From Roseibium sediminicola (GTDB lineage Bacteria > Pseudomonadota > Alphaproteobacteria > Rhizobiales > Stappiaceae): a stretch of DNA of 64,000 bases. The stretch lies in the NCBI RefSeq assembly GCF_023156505.1, contig NZ_JALNMJ010000019.1:47734-111733 (forward strand), given 5' to 3'. This document shows, piece after piece, positions 8,060 to 17,215 of the stretch; positions within the stretch are counted from its first letter, which is position 1; each line of letters starts with the position of its first letter. A program made the position numbers and the translations under genes. The notes below the pieces were generated by a model that did not search any database, had not been told where the DNA came from, and worked only from the letters and a program-made list of their open reading frames with translations.

Positions 8060-9562
8060 ATGCAGGATATTACCCTGTCAGCTGCCGTGCGGCAGAACCT
8101 CCTCACGCTCCAGTCCACAGCCGATCTTATGTCCGGTGTCCAGAACAAGCTGGCGACCGGTCTTAAGGTGAACTCTGCGCTGGACAACCCGAACAGTTTC
8201 TTCACGGCCTCCGGTCTGAACTCCCGCGCCAATGACCTGTCCACTCTTCTGGACGACATGGGCCAGTCCCTGCAGACGATCAAGGCGGCCGACAAGGGCA
8301 TCCAAACCATCACCGACCTGGTGGAAACCGCCAAGGCAAAAGCCAATCAGGCACTGCAGACCCAGAGCCAGTACGAGCGCAAGAAGTTTACCGAGCAGTA
8401 CAATGACTTGCTCGAGCAAATCGAAGATGTCGCGAAGGACAGTTCCTACAAGGGCAAGAACCTGCTGGCCGGCGACGGCAACGACCTGACCACGATCTTC
8501 AACGAAGACTCCACGTCCAAACTGACGATTGAAGCGGTCGACTACACCGACACTGCGCTCTCCACCGGCCTGAACCTTTCGGCACTGGCGGAAGGCCAGG
8601 GCTCGACCACCTCCTTCACCCTCCAGGGCGGCAAGACGACCATCACGCTGACCGACGGCACCACGACGCTGAACTCGGCGTCCTCGCTGTCAGAATCCAA
8701 CGTGATCTCGACCACGACCACTCTGGAATTCGTTGACGCGATCGACAGCCCGAACGCCATCATCTCCGGTTCCGACACGGTGACCGCAGGTGCGACCGTT
8801 CAGGATCTGGTCGACAGCCTCAACAGCATCTCCGGTGTTCGCGCTGAGTTCGATGACACCAGCGGTGAGCTGACCATCTACAGTGACCAGGATTTCCACA
8901 TCTCTGACACTGTCGACACGCACTCCGCCGCTCTGTCCACCTTCGAAGTGGCTGCAACGGCTCTGGCTTCGACCGGCGCCCTGCTCTCCGACACCGGCTC
9001 CTTCGCGGTTGGCGACACGCTGACTCTGACGGACGGCAACGGCTTCGAACTGGGCTCGCTGGAAATCGAAGACGACACCACCGTCGATGATCTGGAAAAC
9101 TTCATTGACGACTTCAACGGCGTTGAAGCGACCTTCAATGCCTCGTCCGGCCGCCTGGACATTACCTCGGACGTGGATCTGTCGCTCACCAGTGATAACT
9201 CGGACTTTGCCAGCGACGCATTTACCGCGAACACCACTGGCGTGACCCTGTCCGCACTGTCCGACAGCGGTTTCGCGACAGACTCGGACATCAGCCGCGT
9301 GGTCGACCGCCTGAACACGGCTCTCAGCAACCTGAGATCCCAGGCTTCCGAATTCGGTACCAACCTGTCTACCGTTGAGATCCGTCAAGACTACACCAAG
9401 ACGATGATCAATACTTTGCAGGAAGGTGCAGGTCTTTTGACCCTGGCCGATACCAACGAAGAAGGTGCAAATCTGCTGGCCCTGCAGACCCGTCAGCAGC
9501 TGGCATCGACATCCCTGTCCTTCGCCTCCCAGGCCGACCAGACAGTGCTATCCCTCTTCTAA
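8060..9562 (+). CDS. Flagellin 2
   Basis: This 500-residue filament subunit has the same domain plan as flagellin 1: conserved D0/D1 ends (MQDITLSAAVRQNLLTLQSTADL and the C-terminal EEGANLLALQTRQQLASTSLSFASQADQTVLSLF pattern) around a Ser/Thr-rich outer domain. The start at 8060 is supported by AGGAAAGG upstream and alignment with the other flagellins; an in-frame GTG at 8036 would add eight atypical residues. The central 380 bp are nearly identical to flagellin 1. It has its own leader and its own terminator. Confidence 0.96.
   Translation: MQDITLSAAVRQNLLTLQSTADLMSGVQNKLATGLKVNSALDNPNSFFTASGLNSRANDLSTLLDDMGQSLQTIKAADKGIQTITDLVETAKAKANQALQTQSQYERKKFTEQYNDLLEQIEDVAKDSSYKGKNLLAGDGNDLTTIFNEDSTSKLTIEAVDYTDTALSTGLNLSALAEGQGSTTSFTLQGGKTTITLTDGTTTLNSASSLSESNVISTTTTLEFVDAIDSPNAIISGSDTVTAGATVQDLVDSLNSISGVRAEFDDTSGELTIYSDQDFHISDTVDTHSAALSTFEVAATALASTGALLSDTGSFAVGDTLTLTDGNGFELGSLEIEDDTTVDDLENFIDDFNGVEATFNASSGRLDITSDVDLSLTSDNSDFASDAFTANTTGVTLSALSDSGFATDSDISRVVDRLNTALSNLRSQASEFGTNLSTVEIRQDYTKTMINTLQEGAGLLTLADTNEEGANLLALQTRQQLASTSLSFASQADQTVLSLF
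8697..9079. repeat. Near-identical tract shared with flagellin 1 (copy 2)
   Basis: This is the partner of 6639-7021, offset by 2,058 bp. The three differences seen are two synonymous C/T changes and one A/G change giving Ser instead of Asn. Confidence 0.8.
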
Positions 9563-9608
9563 TTCAAGCAGAATCAGTCAGACGATTGATTCTCCCGAGA
9601 AGACTTGC

Positions 9609-9647
9609 AAACGGCGGACCATCGGTTCGCCGTTTTCTTTTTGGTCG
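9609..9647 (+). terminator. Intrinsic terminator of flagellin 2
   Basis: The stem AAACGGCG(g)ACC / GGT(t)CGCCGTTT has one G-T pair and is followed by TCTTTTT. Confidence 0.8.
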
Positions 9648-9850
9648 GGGACCGCCTTACAGATCGCTAGAATTTCCTGTTGTTTTTCAGTGCCTTAAAA
9701 GAAACCTTTTGGTAACTTTTATTTACGGTAAGTTAACAGATGCATCGGTGATTAACTTTCCATTTAGATTTACGGCGAGGGTGCGGACTTAACTACAACG
9801 TCTTGCGATTTCCCTCGGCGGGTACTGAACAGGAAAAGCGGTGAAGTCTG

Positions 9851-11344
9851 ATGCCTGATATTGTTCTCTCCAGTGCTGTCCGGGACAATCTCCTGTCACT
9901 GAAGCAAACGGCGGATCTGCAGTCGATAACGCAGACGCGCTTGGCGACCGGTCTGAAAGTCAACACGGCGCTCGACAATCCGAACTCCTTCTTCACGGCG
10001 CAATCCCTGAACGACCGGGCGAGCGACCTCACCAACCTGCTCGACAATATGGGCCAGTCGGTCCAGACCATCCGGGCGGCTGACAAGGGCATCACCTCGA
10101 TCACCAAGCTGGTCGAATCAGCAAAGGCGATCGCCAACCAGGCCCTTCAGACCTCCAGTGAATACGAGCGCAAGCAGTTCACCAGCCAGTACAACGACCT
10201 GCTTGAGCAGATCGAGGACATGGCCCGGGACTCCAGCTACAAGGGCAAGAACCTTCTGGCAGGCGCAGGCAACGAACTGGAAGTCATCTTCAACGAGGAC
10301 AGCACGTCCAACCTGACGGTCAATCCGGTCGATTTCACCGACACGACGCTGGACGACGGTCTCAATCTGGACGATCTTGACCCGGGCGGGACCGGCACCT
10401 CCGCATTCAACCTTTATGGCGGCACCACCACGCTGAGCCTTGGCGGCCTGCAGGCCTCTTCAAATCTGACCGATCTTGGCGACTGGGCCAACGGCGACAT
10501 CGTTTCCGTGACCGATTCTTCCGGCACGACGAACTTCACCGTCGGAACAGACATCACCACTGTTCAGGACTATGTGGACGCGCTGAACGATCTGAGCGGC
10601 GTTCACGCGAGCTTCGACGAGGCGACGGATTCCATCACCATCACGTCCGGCCTGGACAACGCACTGTATATTTCCAAGGACAACTCTGGTGGCGGCACGG
10701 CGACGGACGGTGGCGACACCGGCGGCACAACGTCAACGCTGACAGTGTCCGCGCTGAGCTCGACGGCGACACTGATCTCATCGGGCGGATTTCAGGCTGG
10801 CGACACGATCACCATAACGGACGGCAACGGCTTCGAACCGGCGTCGATTGAAATCGACGATGAAACAACGGTTAGTGACCTGGTCACCTTCATCGACAAC
10901 GTGAAGGGCCTTGATGCCACCTTTTCCGGTGGCAGCATATCGCTCATCGGCGAGGTCTCTTTCGACATCTCCAGCAGCAATGCCGATTTCAATCGGATGA
11001 CCCTGGGCAGCGGCTCGGGCACGGTGGCGTTGTCGGCGGCCGCTTCCGAGTTCAAGACCGACACGGATATCGACCGGACGCTGCAGGCGATCAACGCGGC
11101 GCTGGACGAGCTCCGATCCGCGGCCCGCGCTATGGGCACCGCGCTGTCCACGGTTGAAATCCGCACGGATTTCACCCAGCACATGATCAACACGCTTGAA
11201 GTCGGCGCCGGCGAACTGACGATCGCCGACATGAATGAGGAAGGCGCCAACATGCTGGCTCTGCAGACGCGCCAGCAGCTGTCGTCAACCGCTCTGTCGC
11301 TTGCAAACCAGGCGGACCAGAGCGTGTTGAGCCTGTTCGGTTAA
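9851..11344 (+). CDS. Flagellin 3
   Basis: This 497-residue flagellin is the most divergent of the three. The ends are conserved (MPDIVLSSAVRDNLLSLKQTADLQS and LQTRQQLSSTALSLANQADQSVLSLFG), but the outer domain contains its own Gly/Thr-rich insertion (around residues 280-300) and shares only short strings such as DTITITDGNGFE with the others. No near-identical DNA tract links it to flagellins 1 or 2. It is immediately upstream of the flagellin regulators flbT-flaF. The 9563-9850 leader holds the preceding terminator and AT-rich DNA only. Confidence 0.95.
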   Translation: MPDIVLSSAVRDNLLSLKQTADLQSITQTRLATGLKVNTALDNPNSFFTAQSLNDRASDLTNLLDNMGQSVQTIRAADKGITSITKLVESAKAIANQALQTSSEYERKQFTSQYNDLLEQIEDMARDSSYKGKNLLAGAGNELEVIFNEDSTSNLTVNPVDFTDTTLDDGLNLDDLDPGGTGTSAFNLYGGTTTLSLGGLQASSNLTDLGDWANGDIVSVTDSSGTTNFTVGTDITTVQDYVDALNDLSGVHASFDEATDSITITSGLDNALYISKDNSGGGTATDGGDTGGTTSTLTVSALSSTATLISSGGFQAGDTITITDGNGFEPASIEIDDETTVSDLVTFIDNVKGLDATFSGGSISLIGEVSFDISSSNADFNRMTLGSGSGTVALSAAASEFKTDTDIDRTLQAINAALDELRSAARAMGTALSTVEIRTDFTQHMINTLEVGAGELTIADMNEEGANMLALQTRQQLSSTALSLANQADQSVLSLFG

Positions 11345-11367
11345 CACCGGCGGCAATTATCATTAAG

Positions 11368-11417
11368 GTATCGCGAGTATGCGTTAACGCTTTCGTTAAC
11401 GTTTCGCAGCGATACTC
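11368..11417. promoter_or_regulatory. Dyad with doubled CGTTAACG boxes in the flbT leader
   Basis: Outer arms GTATCGC (11368-11374) and GCGATAC (11409-11415) enclose two copies of the 8-bp palindrome CGTTAACG (11382-11389 and 11394-11401), with a 12-bp period. It lies just upstream of the flbT ribosome binding site. It could be a protein-binding site or an RNA hairpin in the leader. Confidence 0.5.
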
Positions 11418-11435
11418 ATGCGTGGAGGTCACGGA

Positions 11436-11933
11436 ATGGCGCTCAAGGTCGAGCTGAAACCGGGCGAACGGATTATCATCGGGGACAGTGTTATCACCAA
11501 TGATAATCAGCGCACCCGCCTGTTTATCGAAGGCCAGGCTCCCATTCTGAGAGAAAAGGACATTCTCACGCCGGCCACGGCAGATACGCCTGCCAAACGT
11601 GTCTATCTGGCCGTGCAACTGATGTATCTGTCGACGGATATCGAAAGAATTCAGGAGAATTACTTCATCCTCGTCAATGACATTGTGAAGGCTGCACCGA
11701 GTACGATCCCTTACGTTACCAGGATAAGTAACGCCATCCTAACCGGCGCCTTTTACAAAGCACTGAAAGAAGCACGTAAGCTCATTGAGTATGAAGGGAC
11801 GCTGATCAGTCATGTACAAACAGGCAGCGCAGGCTTACCAGAAAACAGCCCAGGTGGCAGCGGTGTCGCCTCGGGAGCTGGAAGCGAATCTGCTGATGAA
11901 AGCCGCAGCGAAGCTGCAGTTGATCAAGGATGA
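11436..11933 (+). CDS. flbT: Flagellin post-transcriptional regulator FlbT
   Basis: In Caulobacter FlbT binds the flagellin mRNA leader and limits flagellin synthesis until the hook is complete. The 165-residue product has the family start MALKVELKPGERIIIGDSVITND and the downstream segment RVYLAVQLMYLSTDIERIQENYF. The ATG at 11436 is preceded by GGAGG; the ATG at 11418 overlaps that site and is unlikely. The last ~40 codons run through the first 122 bp of flaF in another frame, giving a Gly/Ser-rich tail that looks atypical for FlbT. Confidence 0.92.
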   Translation: MALKVELKPGERIIIGDSVITNDNQRTRLFIEGQAPILREKDILTPATADTPAKRVYLAVQLMYLSTDIERIQENYFILVNDIVKAAPSTIPYVTRISNAILTGAFYKALKEARKLIEYEGTLISHVQTGSAGLPENSPGGSGVASGAGSESADESRSEAAVDQG

Positions 11934-12198
11934 GTGGGAGGAATCTTCACTCGCCGAAAAAGACGATGTGCTGGTCTATAACCGCAAGCTTTGGACGATC
12001 CTGGTAACCTCGGCGACAGACAAAGAAAGCGAATTGCCGCAGGATATCAAGAACAACATCGCCTCCTTGGGCATCTTCGTGTTCAAGCAGACCATGTCGA
12101 TCATCACCTCGGATGACAGCAACAAGATTGACGTTCTCATCAGCATCAATCGCGCGATTGCCGAGGGTCTGAGATCCCAGCCGACGCAAGCCGAATAG
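11812..12198 (+). CDS. flaF: Flagellar biosynthesis regulator FlaF
   Basis: FlaF is required for flagellin synthesis/secretion in alphaproteobacteria, where it opposes FlbT and acts as a flagellin chaperone. The 128-residue product begins MYKQAAQAYQKTAQ and continues PRELEANLLMKAAAKLQ, the canonical FlaF start, so the start at 11812 is secure although it lies 122 bp inside flbT. No strong Shine-Dalgarno is visible, which fits translational coupling to flbT. The remaining protein is the usual helical domain (LWTILVTSATD..LPQDIKNNIASLGIFVFKQT). Confidence 0.92.
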   Translation: MYKQAAQAYQKTAQVAAVSPRELEANLLMKAAAKLQLIKDEWEESSLAEKDDVLVYNRKLWTILVTSATDKESELPQDIKNNIASLGIFVFKQTMSIITSDDSNKIDVLISINRAIAEGLRSQPTQAE

Positions 12199-12222
12199 CA
12201 GCGGCGATCGATCAGAAATAGA

Positions 12223-12254
12223 AAAGGCCGGTGCTAATGCACCGGCCTTTCTTT
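12223..12254 (+). terminator. Intrinsic terminator of flbT-flaF
   Basis: The stem AAAGGCCGGTGC / GCACCGGCCTTT has a TAAT loop and is followed by CTTT, 25 bp after the flaF stop. Confidence 0.85.
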
Positions 12255-12295
12255 GTCGCCCCCAGGGCTATTTGTGGTTCTTTTCTCCTGGCCGG

Positions 12296-13831
12296 TCAGA
12301 GGTAATCGGACAGGGTCAGGTTGAAGACGATCGACGACGCCCGGTAAGACACCTCGATATTCGTCTGCAATTGCAGGATCTCGGCGGCAATCTGGTCCTG
12401 ATCGATCCCTTCGATCTCGTCGATCGTGCCCTCATAGGTGTTTTTCATCTGGACGTGGCGGTCTTCCGTCAGGGACACGGTCCGATGTGTAATCGCAATA
12501 TCCGTTGCGATGTCGACAATGCCCGATTGTTCGACACCAGGGGGATGCAGCGTCGATCTGAGATTGGCCGACAATGCGTTGTAATACTCCTCGTCGGTCT
12601 GGGTGCCGCCGGAGAAATCCGCCGCCACAAAGGCGGCCAGGGACTGAACAAGCTCACGAAGAGCTGTCTCGTTTGCGCGCACGCCGTAATTGACGGTCAG
12701 GTTGCCGTCGATCACGGCGTTCTTGTCATCGCGCGGGTCGGTGACGCTGTCATTGCGGCCCGTGTACCATTCCACGGTCGTCGAGCCGCCGGCTGTCAGG
12801 GCGGTCGCCGTATCAAATGGCGGCCCGTCGATGCGTTGCGGTTCCTCGCCGCCAAAGGTGGTGAAAAACTCTTCCGCCGCCCACTCATCCGAAACGGCGC
12901 GCAAGGTTGTCTGTGCCTGGTTTTCGATTTCCGCCTCGAGTGCGTCCCGCAGGTTCTGGGCGGTTTCTTCCAGATCCGCTCCGATCGCGAAAGTTCCCTC
13001 TTCTTCCCCGGTTGCCGAAGCCGTGAATTCGATCGTGATCGTCTCGGTGTGGTCCGGCGGCAGGGTCAGATCCAGAGATATCGTTTCGCCCAGTTCGGGT
13101 TGTCCGGTGAACTGGACGTCGAAACTGTCAGGGTCTGCCGCCAAAGGCCCCGTCACGGTGACATTGGTCAGTGTCGAGGTAACGGCCGAGATGTCGAAAC
13201 CGAAATCGTGTGCACCGTCCTCGGAGATCGTGAAGGTCGAATCCGTCGGAATGGCGCCAGCATAGTTGGTCACAAGCGCGGACGTGTCCAAACGGCCGTT
13301 TTCATTTGTGCCCAGGTTGGCGGCGGCAAACTCGCTCAAATACGTGCGCAAGCCGTCCCGCCCGGTTGTCCCATCCAGAATGGCCTCCATCGTCGCGACC
13401 GGATCGTTGACGGCATCGGTGCCGCCAAACACATAATAGCCGGCAACTTCCGTGTTCAGGATGTTGATGGCTTCGTTGAGGAGAAGCTCCGCGCGGGATT
13501 GGGTCTGTGTCTGGCCGTCATTCTGAAGGATGAAATCGTTGGTGTCGAGCGCGGACTTGGAATCCTGGCGGATATCCTCCAGCCGGTCGAGGGCCATCGT
13601 GCCCGTCTGCAGATGCAGATTGGAAATCGTGATGGTCTGTTGATAGGTCTCGATCATGCTGACCTTCTGGGTCAGCTGAATGTCGAGCAAACGCCGGTCG
13701 CCGACATCGCCATAGGTCGTTCCGACTTTGCCGCGGGCAAGCTGCGTGGTCTTTTGCGCCAGCGTGTCGTTGAGTTCTCCCAACTGTTGGATCAGATAGG
13801 TCCGTGAAGTGGTAACGGTCGAGACAGCCAT
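12296..13831 (-). CDS. flgL: Flagellar hook-associated protein 3 FlgL
   Basis: FlgL is the second hook-filament junction protein. The 511-residue product has a flagellin-like N-terminus (TYLIQQLGELNDTLAQKTTQLARGKVGTTYGDVGDRRLLD) and a helical C-terminus ending IEVSYRASSIVFNLTLSDYL, with the flagellin-like segment DEIEGIDQDQIAAEILQLQTNIE. The central domain is larger than in enterobacterial FlgL. It is the last gene of flgE-flgK-flgL, 14 bp after flgK, and converges on flaF. Confidence 0.9.
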   Translation of the reverse strand: MAVSTVTTSRTYLIQQLGELNDTLAQKTTQLARGKVGTTYGDVGDRRLLDIQLTQKVSMIETYQQTITISNLHLQTGTMALDRLEDIRQDSKSALDTNDFILQNDGQTQTQSRAELLLNEAINILNTEVAGYYVFGGTDAVNDPVATMEAILDGTTGRDGLRTYLSEFAAANLGTNENGRLDTSALVTNYAGAIPTDSTFTISEDGAHDFGFDISAVTSTLTNVTVTGPLAADPDSFDVQFTGQPELGETISLDLTLPPDHTETITIEFTASATGEEEGTFAIGADLEETAQNLRDALEAEIENQAQTTLRAVSDEWAAEEFFTTFGGEEPQRIDGPPFDTATALTAGGSTTVEWYTGRNDSVTDPRDDKNAVIDGNLTVNYGVRANETALRELVQSLAAFVAADFSGGTQTDEEYYNALSANLRSTLHPPGVEQSGIVDIATDIAITHRTVSLTEDRHVQMKNTYEGTIDEIEGIDQDQIAAEILQLQTNIEVSYRASSIVFNLTLSDYL

Positions 13832-13845
13832 AACTCACCTATCCC

Positions 13846-15699
13846 CTATACGATGTTCAGAAGCTCGTCGAAGAGCTCCTTGATGGTCTGCATCACGCGC
13901 GCATTGGCCGCGTAGGCATTTTCCAGCTGCACCATGAAGGCGAGTTCGGTGTCGAGATCGACCGCGTAACTCTCTTCGTAGCGGATCGCCAGGTTCATGG
14001 TCAGGGCCTCTTTGGAATCAGCGTAGGTTGCCGCGTCCTCGGCCTGGTTTCCCTGGAAGGCCACGGTCTGGTTGACATAGTCGATAACGCTGCCTTGAAA
14101 CGGCGTCGAGGAACTGCCGATACCGGCCCCCGGGTCGAAATAGATTGTCGAAGACGTCAGTGCTTCCGAAAGATATTGAGCGCGCGCCGGGTCGTTGGCG
14201 GTGTTGGCCGTCGGCGTGGTCTGGTAATTCACGAGAAGCGCGCTGTCCGCCAGAAGGTCCGGATTGACGGCGATCGCGTTGGCATAGCCAACCCTTTGGC
14301 CGCCATCCTCCAGCGCATCGGAAAACAGCTCCGGCGCATCCCGGCTGTCAACGAAGATCGCCAGGCCAAGCCCCTGATCGGTGCTGCCTGTTACAGTGAC
14401 ATCCGCCGTCAGGCTCTCAATCGTGGTCGGCCCTGTGTTGTCGCCTAGGACACGCAGTTCATCGGAGCCGTTGTTGCTGACCTGCAGGCCCGTACCGCCA
14501 AGCGCCGCAATGATGTTTGTGATGATTGTTGCCGGCGTTCCACTTGAGATATCAATCCCGTAGACGGTGTCATTTGGATTAGCTGTCGCGGAATCAACCA
14601 GAGGCAGAAGGGTTGCGTCATCAACTCCGACCAGTGTCACCGTCTGGGCGACGCCGCCCGTGTCGGTATATTCGACCGTAATGGTGTTGCCGGACTGCAG
14701 CGCAGAGACATCGAGATCGAAACCGTCGTCGAGGCCGACCGTTACCGCGGTGCTTTCGACGGTCACGTTGGAAAAGGCCAACGAGATTTCGGCAGCGATC
14801 GTATCCAGCTGTGTCTGGGCTTCGGTCAGAATATCGTCGCGCAGTTCCGCAGTCGCCACCATGGATCCCGACCGGGACCCGGCAATCAGATCATAGGTCG
14901 TGCCGCCGGGCGTCGTGACGGTCACCGAGTTACCGCTTTGCCCTGGCTGAAGCGAATGCGAAGACGAGAAGCTCAGGGTAGATGCCTGGTTGTCGGCGTA
15001 AAGCTGCTGTCCATCGGCAGTCTGAATGAACAGCGTGTCGTTCGAGCCCTTGGAGACATTGACGTCCAGGTAACCTGACAGCTGCTCGATCAGCCGATCG
15101 CGCTCGTCTTCCATATCCGCGGTTGAAACACCTGACTGCGTCGCGTCCCGGATCGCCTCGTCGATATCTTCGATGCTGCTGAGCAAGCCATTCACGGTGT
15201 CGGTCTGGCTCGCCAGAAGGTCGTCGGCTTCCTGACGCAGGTCCGCAATCTGCTCGTAAGAAGCGTTGAGTTCACGGGCAAACGCATCGGCCACCGCCAC
15301 CACATCGCTCTGCGCGGCGTAGTTGCCGGGATCGTTGACCAGAACGGCCAGACTGGACGCCAGCTCCCCTGCCAGTGAAGACAGGCTGCTCTTGTCGCCG
15401 ATAGTGCCGAAAATATCATCGAGCCGGTCGGTGAATTCCGCGATTTGCTTGGCGTAGTTGGTGTCAGCCAGAGAATTGAAATAGTCCGCCTGGATCTGCT
15501 CATCCAGAATACGGCGAACCTCCGTCGCGTTCATGCCGGCAACGTTGCCCATGCCGTCGAAGTAGACGTCGGCGGAGATTGTCTTCTTGGAATAGCCAGC
15601 CGTGTCAGCGTTGGCGATGTTGGTCGCGGTGACGTCCAACTGGCGCTGATTATAGGTGATTCCGAAAACCGCTGTATTCAAGGCACTTGTCAGACCCAT
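13846..15699 (-). CDS. flgK: Flagellar hook-associated protein 1 FlgK
   Basis: FlgK is the first hook-filament junction protein. The 617-residue product begins MGLTSALNTAVFGITYNQRQLDVTATNIANADTAGYSKK, the rod/hook-family N-terminal motif, and ends in the matching C-terminal helix MVQLENAYAANARVMQTIKELFDELLNIV. A long Ser/Thr/Gly-rich central domain lies between. It is 70 bp downstream of flgE with a strong hairpin in the gap, and 14 bp before flgL. Confidence 0.95.
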   Translation of the reverse strand: MGLTSALNTAVFGITYNQRQLDVTATNIANADTAGYSKKTISADVYFDGMGNVAGMNATEVRRILDEQIQADYFNSLADTNYAKQIAEFTDRLDDIFGTIGDKSSLSSLAGELASSLAVLVNDPGNYAAQSDVVAVADAFARELNASYEQIADLRQEADDLLASQTDTVNGLLSSIEDIDEAIRDATQSGVSTADMEDERDRLIEQLSGYLDVNVSKGSNDTLFIQTADGQQLYADNQASTLSFSSSHSLQPGQSGNSVTVTTPGGTTYDLIAGSRSGSMVATAELRDDILTEAQTQLDTIAAEISLAFSNVTVESTAVTVGLDDGFDLDVSALQSGNTITVEYTDTGGVAQTVTLVGVDDATLLPLVDSATANPNDTVYGIDISSGTPATIITNIIAALGGTGLQVSNNGSDELRVLGDNTGPTTIESLTADVTVTGSTDQGLGLAIFVDSRDAPELFSDALEDGGQRVGYANAIAVNPDLLADSALLVNYQTTPTANTANDPARAQYLSEALTSSTIYFDPGAGIGSSSTPFQGSVIDYVNQTVAFQGNQAEDAATYADSKEALTMNLAIRYEESYAVDLDTELAFMVQLENAYAANARVMQTIKELFDELLNIV

Positions 15700-15732
15700 A
15701 GCGGCTTCTCCTTCCTGTTACGCGACTTGGCC

Positions 15733-15762
15733 GGGGACCGGCGGCGTTGTCCCGCCGGCCCC
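15733..15762 (-). other. GC-rich intercistronic hairpin between flgE and flgK
   Basis: The arms GGGG(A)CCGGCGG and CCGCCGGCCCC form a stem with one bulged base and no T-run. It could set different mRNA stability or expression of the abundant hook protein relative to FlgK. Confidence 0.5.
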
Positions 15763-15769
15763 GAGCTCA

Positions 15770-17152
15770 TTACCGGATCATGTTCAGAGCATCGTCGAGC
15801 ATCTGGTCCGCGGACGTAACGATCTTCGAGTTTGCCGAGTAGGCCTGCTGCGTGATGATCAGCTTGGAAAACTCGTCGGCGATATCCGCATTCGACAATT
15901 CCAGCTTGTTCGACAGGATCTGGCCACCACCGGACAGATCCGGATCCCCCGAGGACGCCGTTGCCGCGAACGCCGCTCCGTCGACACGCTGCAGGTTCTG
16001 CTCTGCCTCGAAGGTTGCCAGCGGAATTTGATAGACCGCACGCTGCTGGTTATTCGAGTAGCTTGCGATCACCCGACCGGCATCGTCGACGGCAACGCCG
16101 GTCAGCTCACCGGCCGGATAGCCGTCCTGGTCCAGAGAGACGGAGCTTGCTGTCCCGTCCGGGTCGGAATACTGGGTCAGCGACCCGTTGGCGAAGGAGA
16201 ATTCGACATTCGAGGCCGTCGTGCTGCCGACCGTCAGGGTCGCGATGTCGAACCCGTCGCTGGTGCCGTTCACCGTACCGATGGCACCGGCTGTCATGCC
16301 CAGCATGGCGCCCGTGGTGTCAAAGGTGATGTCGCCAACATCGTAATAGGCCGTCGCCGCGTCACCACCGGAACTGATATACATCGTCCAGGTGTCGTCC
16401 TGCGGAACACCAGCATCGTAATTCAGCGTCTTGGCATAGCGGACCTCGACATTCATCGCGGTACCGTTCTGATTGTAAATGGTGATCGACCCGCCGGAAA
16501 TGGAGCTGTCCAGAAAGGCGTCTTCGTTGGCGACAGCCACGTTGCCCGCGCCGACTGCGGCGGCAAGGAGAGCCGTGTCCTCGTCGGATCCGTCATAGTC
16601 GTTGGTCTGCGGAACACGCGGCAGGTTGGCCTGATAGTCAACGGTCGTCGTTGCCGAAGCTGCCAGCGGCTGGTTCTCGATCTGGATCACCGTCGGATCG
16701 TCACCGATCGCATTGCCGGTATCCGGGTCGAGTTCGAACCCTTGCAGGTAATACCCCGAAGCGTTGATCAGGTAGCCTTCCTTGTCACGCTCGAAGTCGC
16801 CGCCACGGGTATAGTAAGTCTCATCGGCAAAGGTGGTCGAACCGTCGACAACATCCGATGCCTTGGTCACGACAAAATAGCCTTCGCCGTTGATTGCCAT
16901 GTAGGTATCCACGTCCACGGACGTGATATCGCCCTGCACCGTGTTGGTGGCACGCGATGTGGCGAATGTCGTACCGGACACCTGGGAAGCCTGAACGGCT
17001 CCGCCACCGGAGACGAGATCCGAGAAGGTCGTGTCGAGACGCTTGAAACCGGTCGTCTGCGAGTTGGCGACGTTACCGGAGATATTTTCCAGAGCCGTAG
17101 CCTGCGCAGCCAATCCGGAGACGGCCGAGTTGATAGCCCCATAAATACCCAT
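15770..17152 (-). CDS. flgE: Flagellar hook protein FlgE
   Basis: FlgE forms the hook. The 460-residue product has the N-terminal rod/hook motif MGIYGAINSAVSGLAAQATALENISGNVANSQTTGFKR, the internal NGEGYFVV segment and the C-terminal ELSNADIADEFSKLIITQQAYSANSKIVTSADQMLDDALNMIR. The ATG at 17152 has AGGA upstream; the nine-codon extension to 17179 is not typical. It leads the operon flgE-flgK-flgL and is preceded by a consensus sigma-54 promoter. Confidence 0.96.
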   Translation of the reverse strand: MGIYGAINSAVSGLAAQATALENISGNVANSQTTGFKRLDTTFSDLVSGGGAVQASQVSGTTFATSRATNTVQGDITSVDVDTYMAINGEGYFVVTKASDVVDGSTTFADETYYTRGGDFERDKEGYLINASGYYLQGFELDPDTGNAIGDDPTVIQIENQPLAASATTTVDYQANLPRVPQTNDYDGSDEDTALLAAAVGAGNVAVANEDAFLDSSISGGSITIYNQNGTAMNVEVRYAKTLNYDAGVPQDDTWTMYISSGGDAATAYYDVGDITFDTTGAMLGMTAGAIGTVNGTSDGFDIATLTVGSTTASNVEFSFANGSLTQYSDPDGTASSVSLDQDGYPAGELTGVAVDDAGRVIASYSNNQQRAVYQIPLATFEAEQNLQRVDGAAFAATASSGDPDLSGGGQILSNKLELSNADIADEFSKLIITQQAYSANSKIVTSADQMLDDALNMIR

Positions 17153-17215
17153 TGTAGGTCCTCTTGATAGATTGGGCACTGCTGACGCGGGCTTACGCCC
17201 ATAATCGGCCTATCT

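Noticed and set aside
12272..13807. A 511-codon plus-strand open frame opposite flgL
   Set aside because: It is the antisense shadow of flgL; high GC keeps the frame open, and the product resembles no protein.
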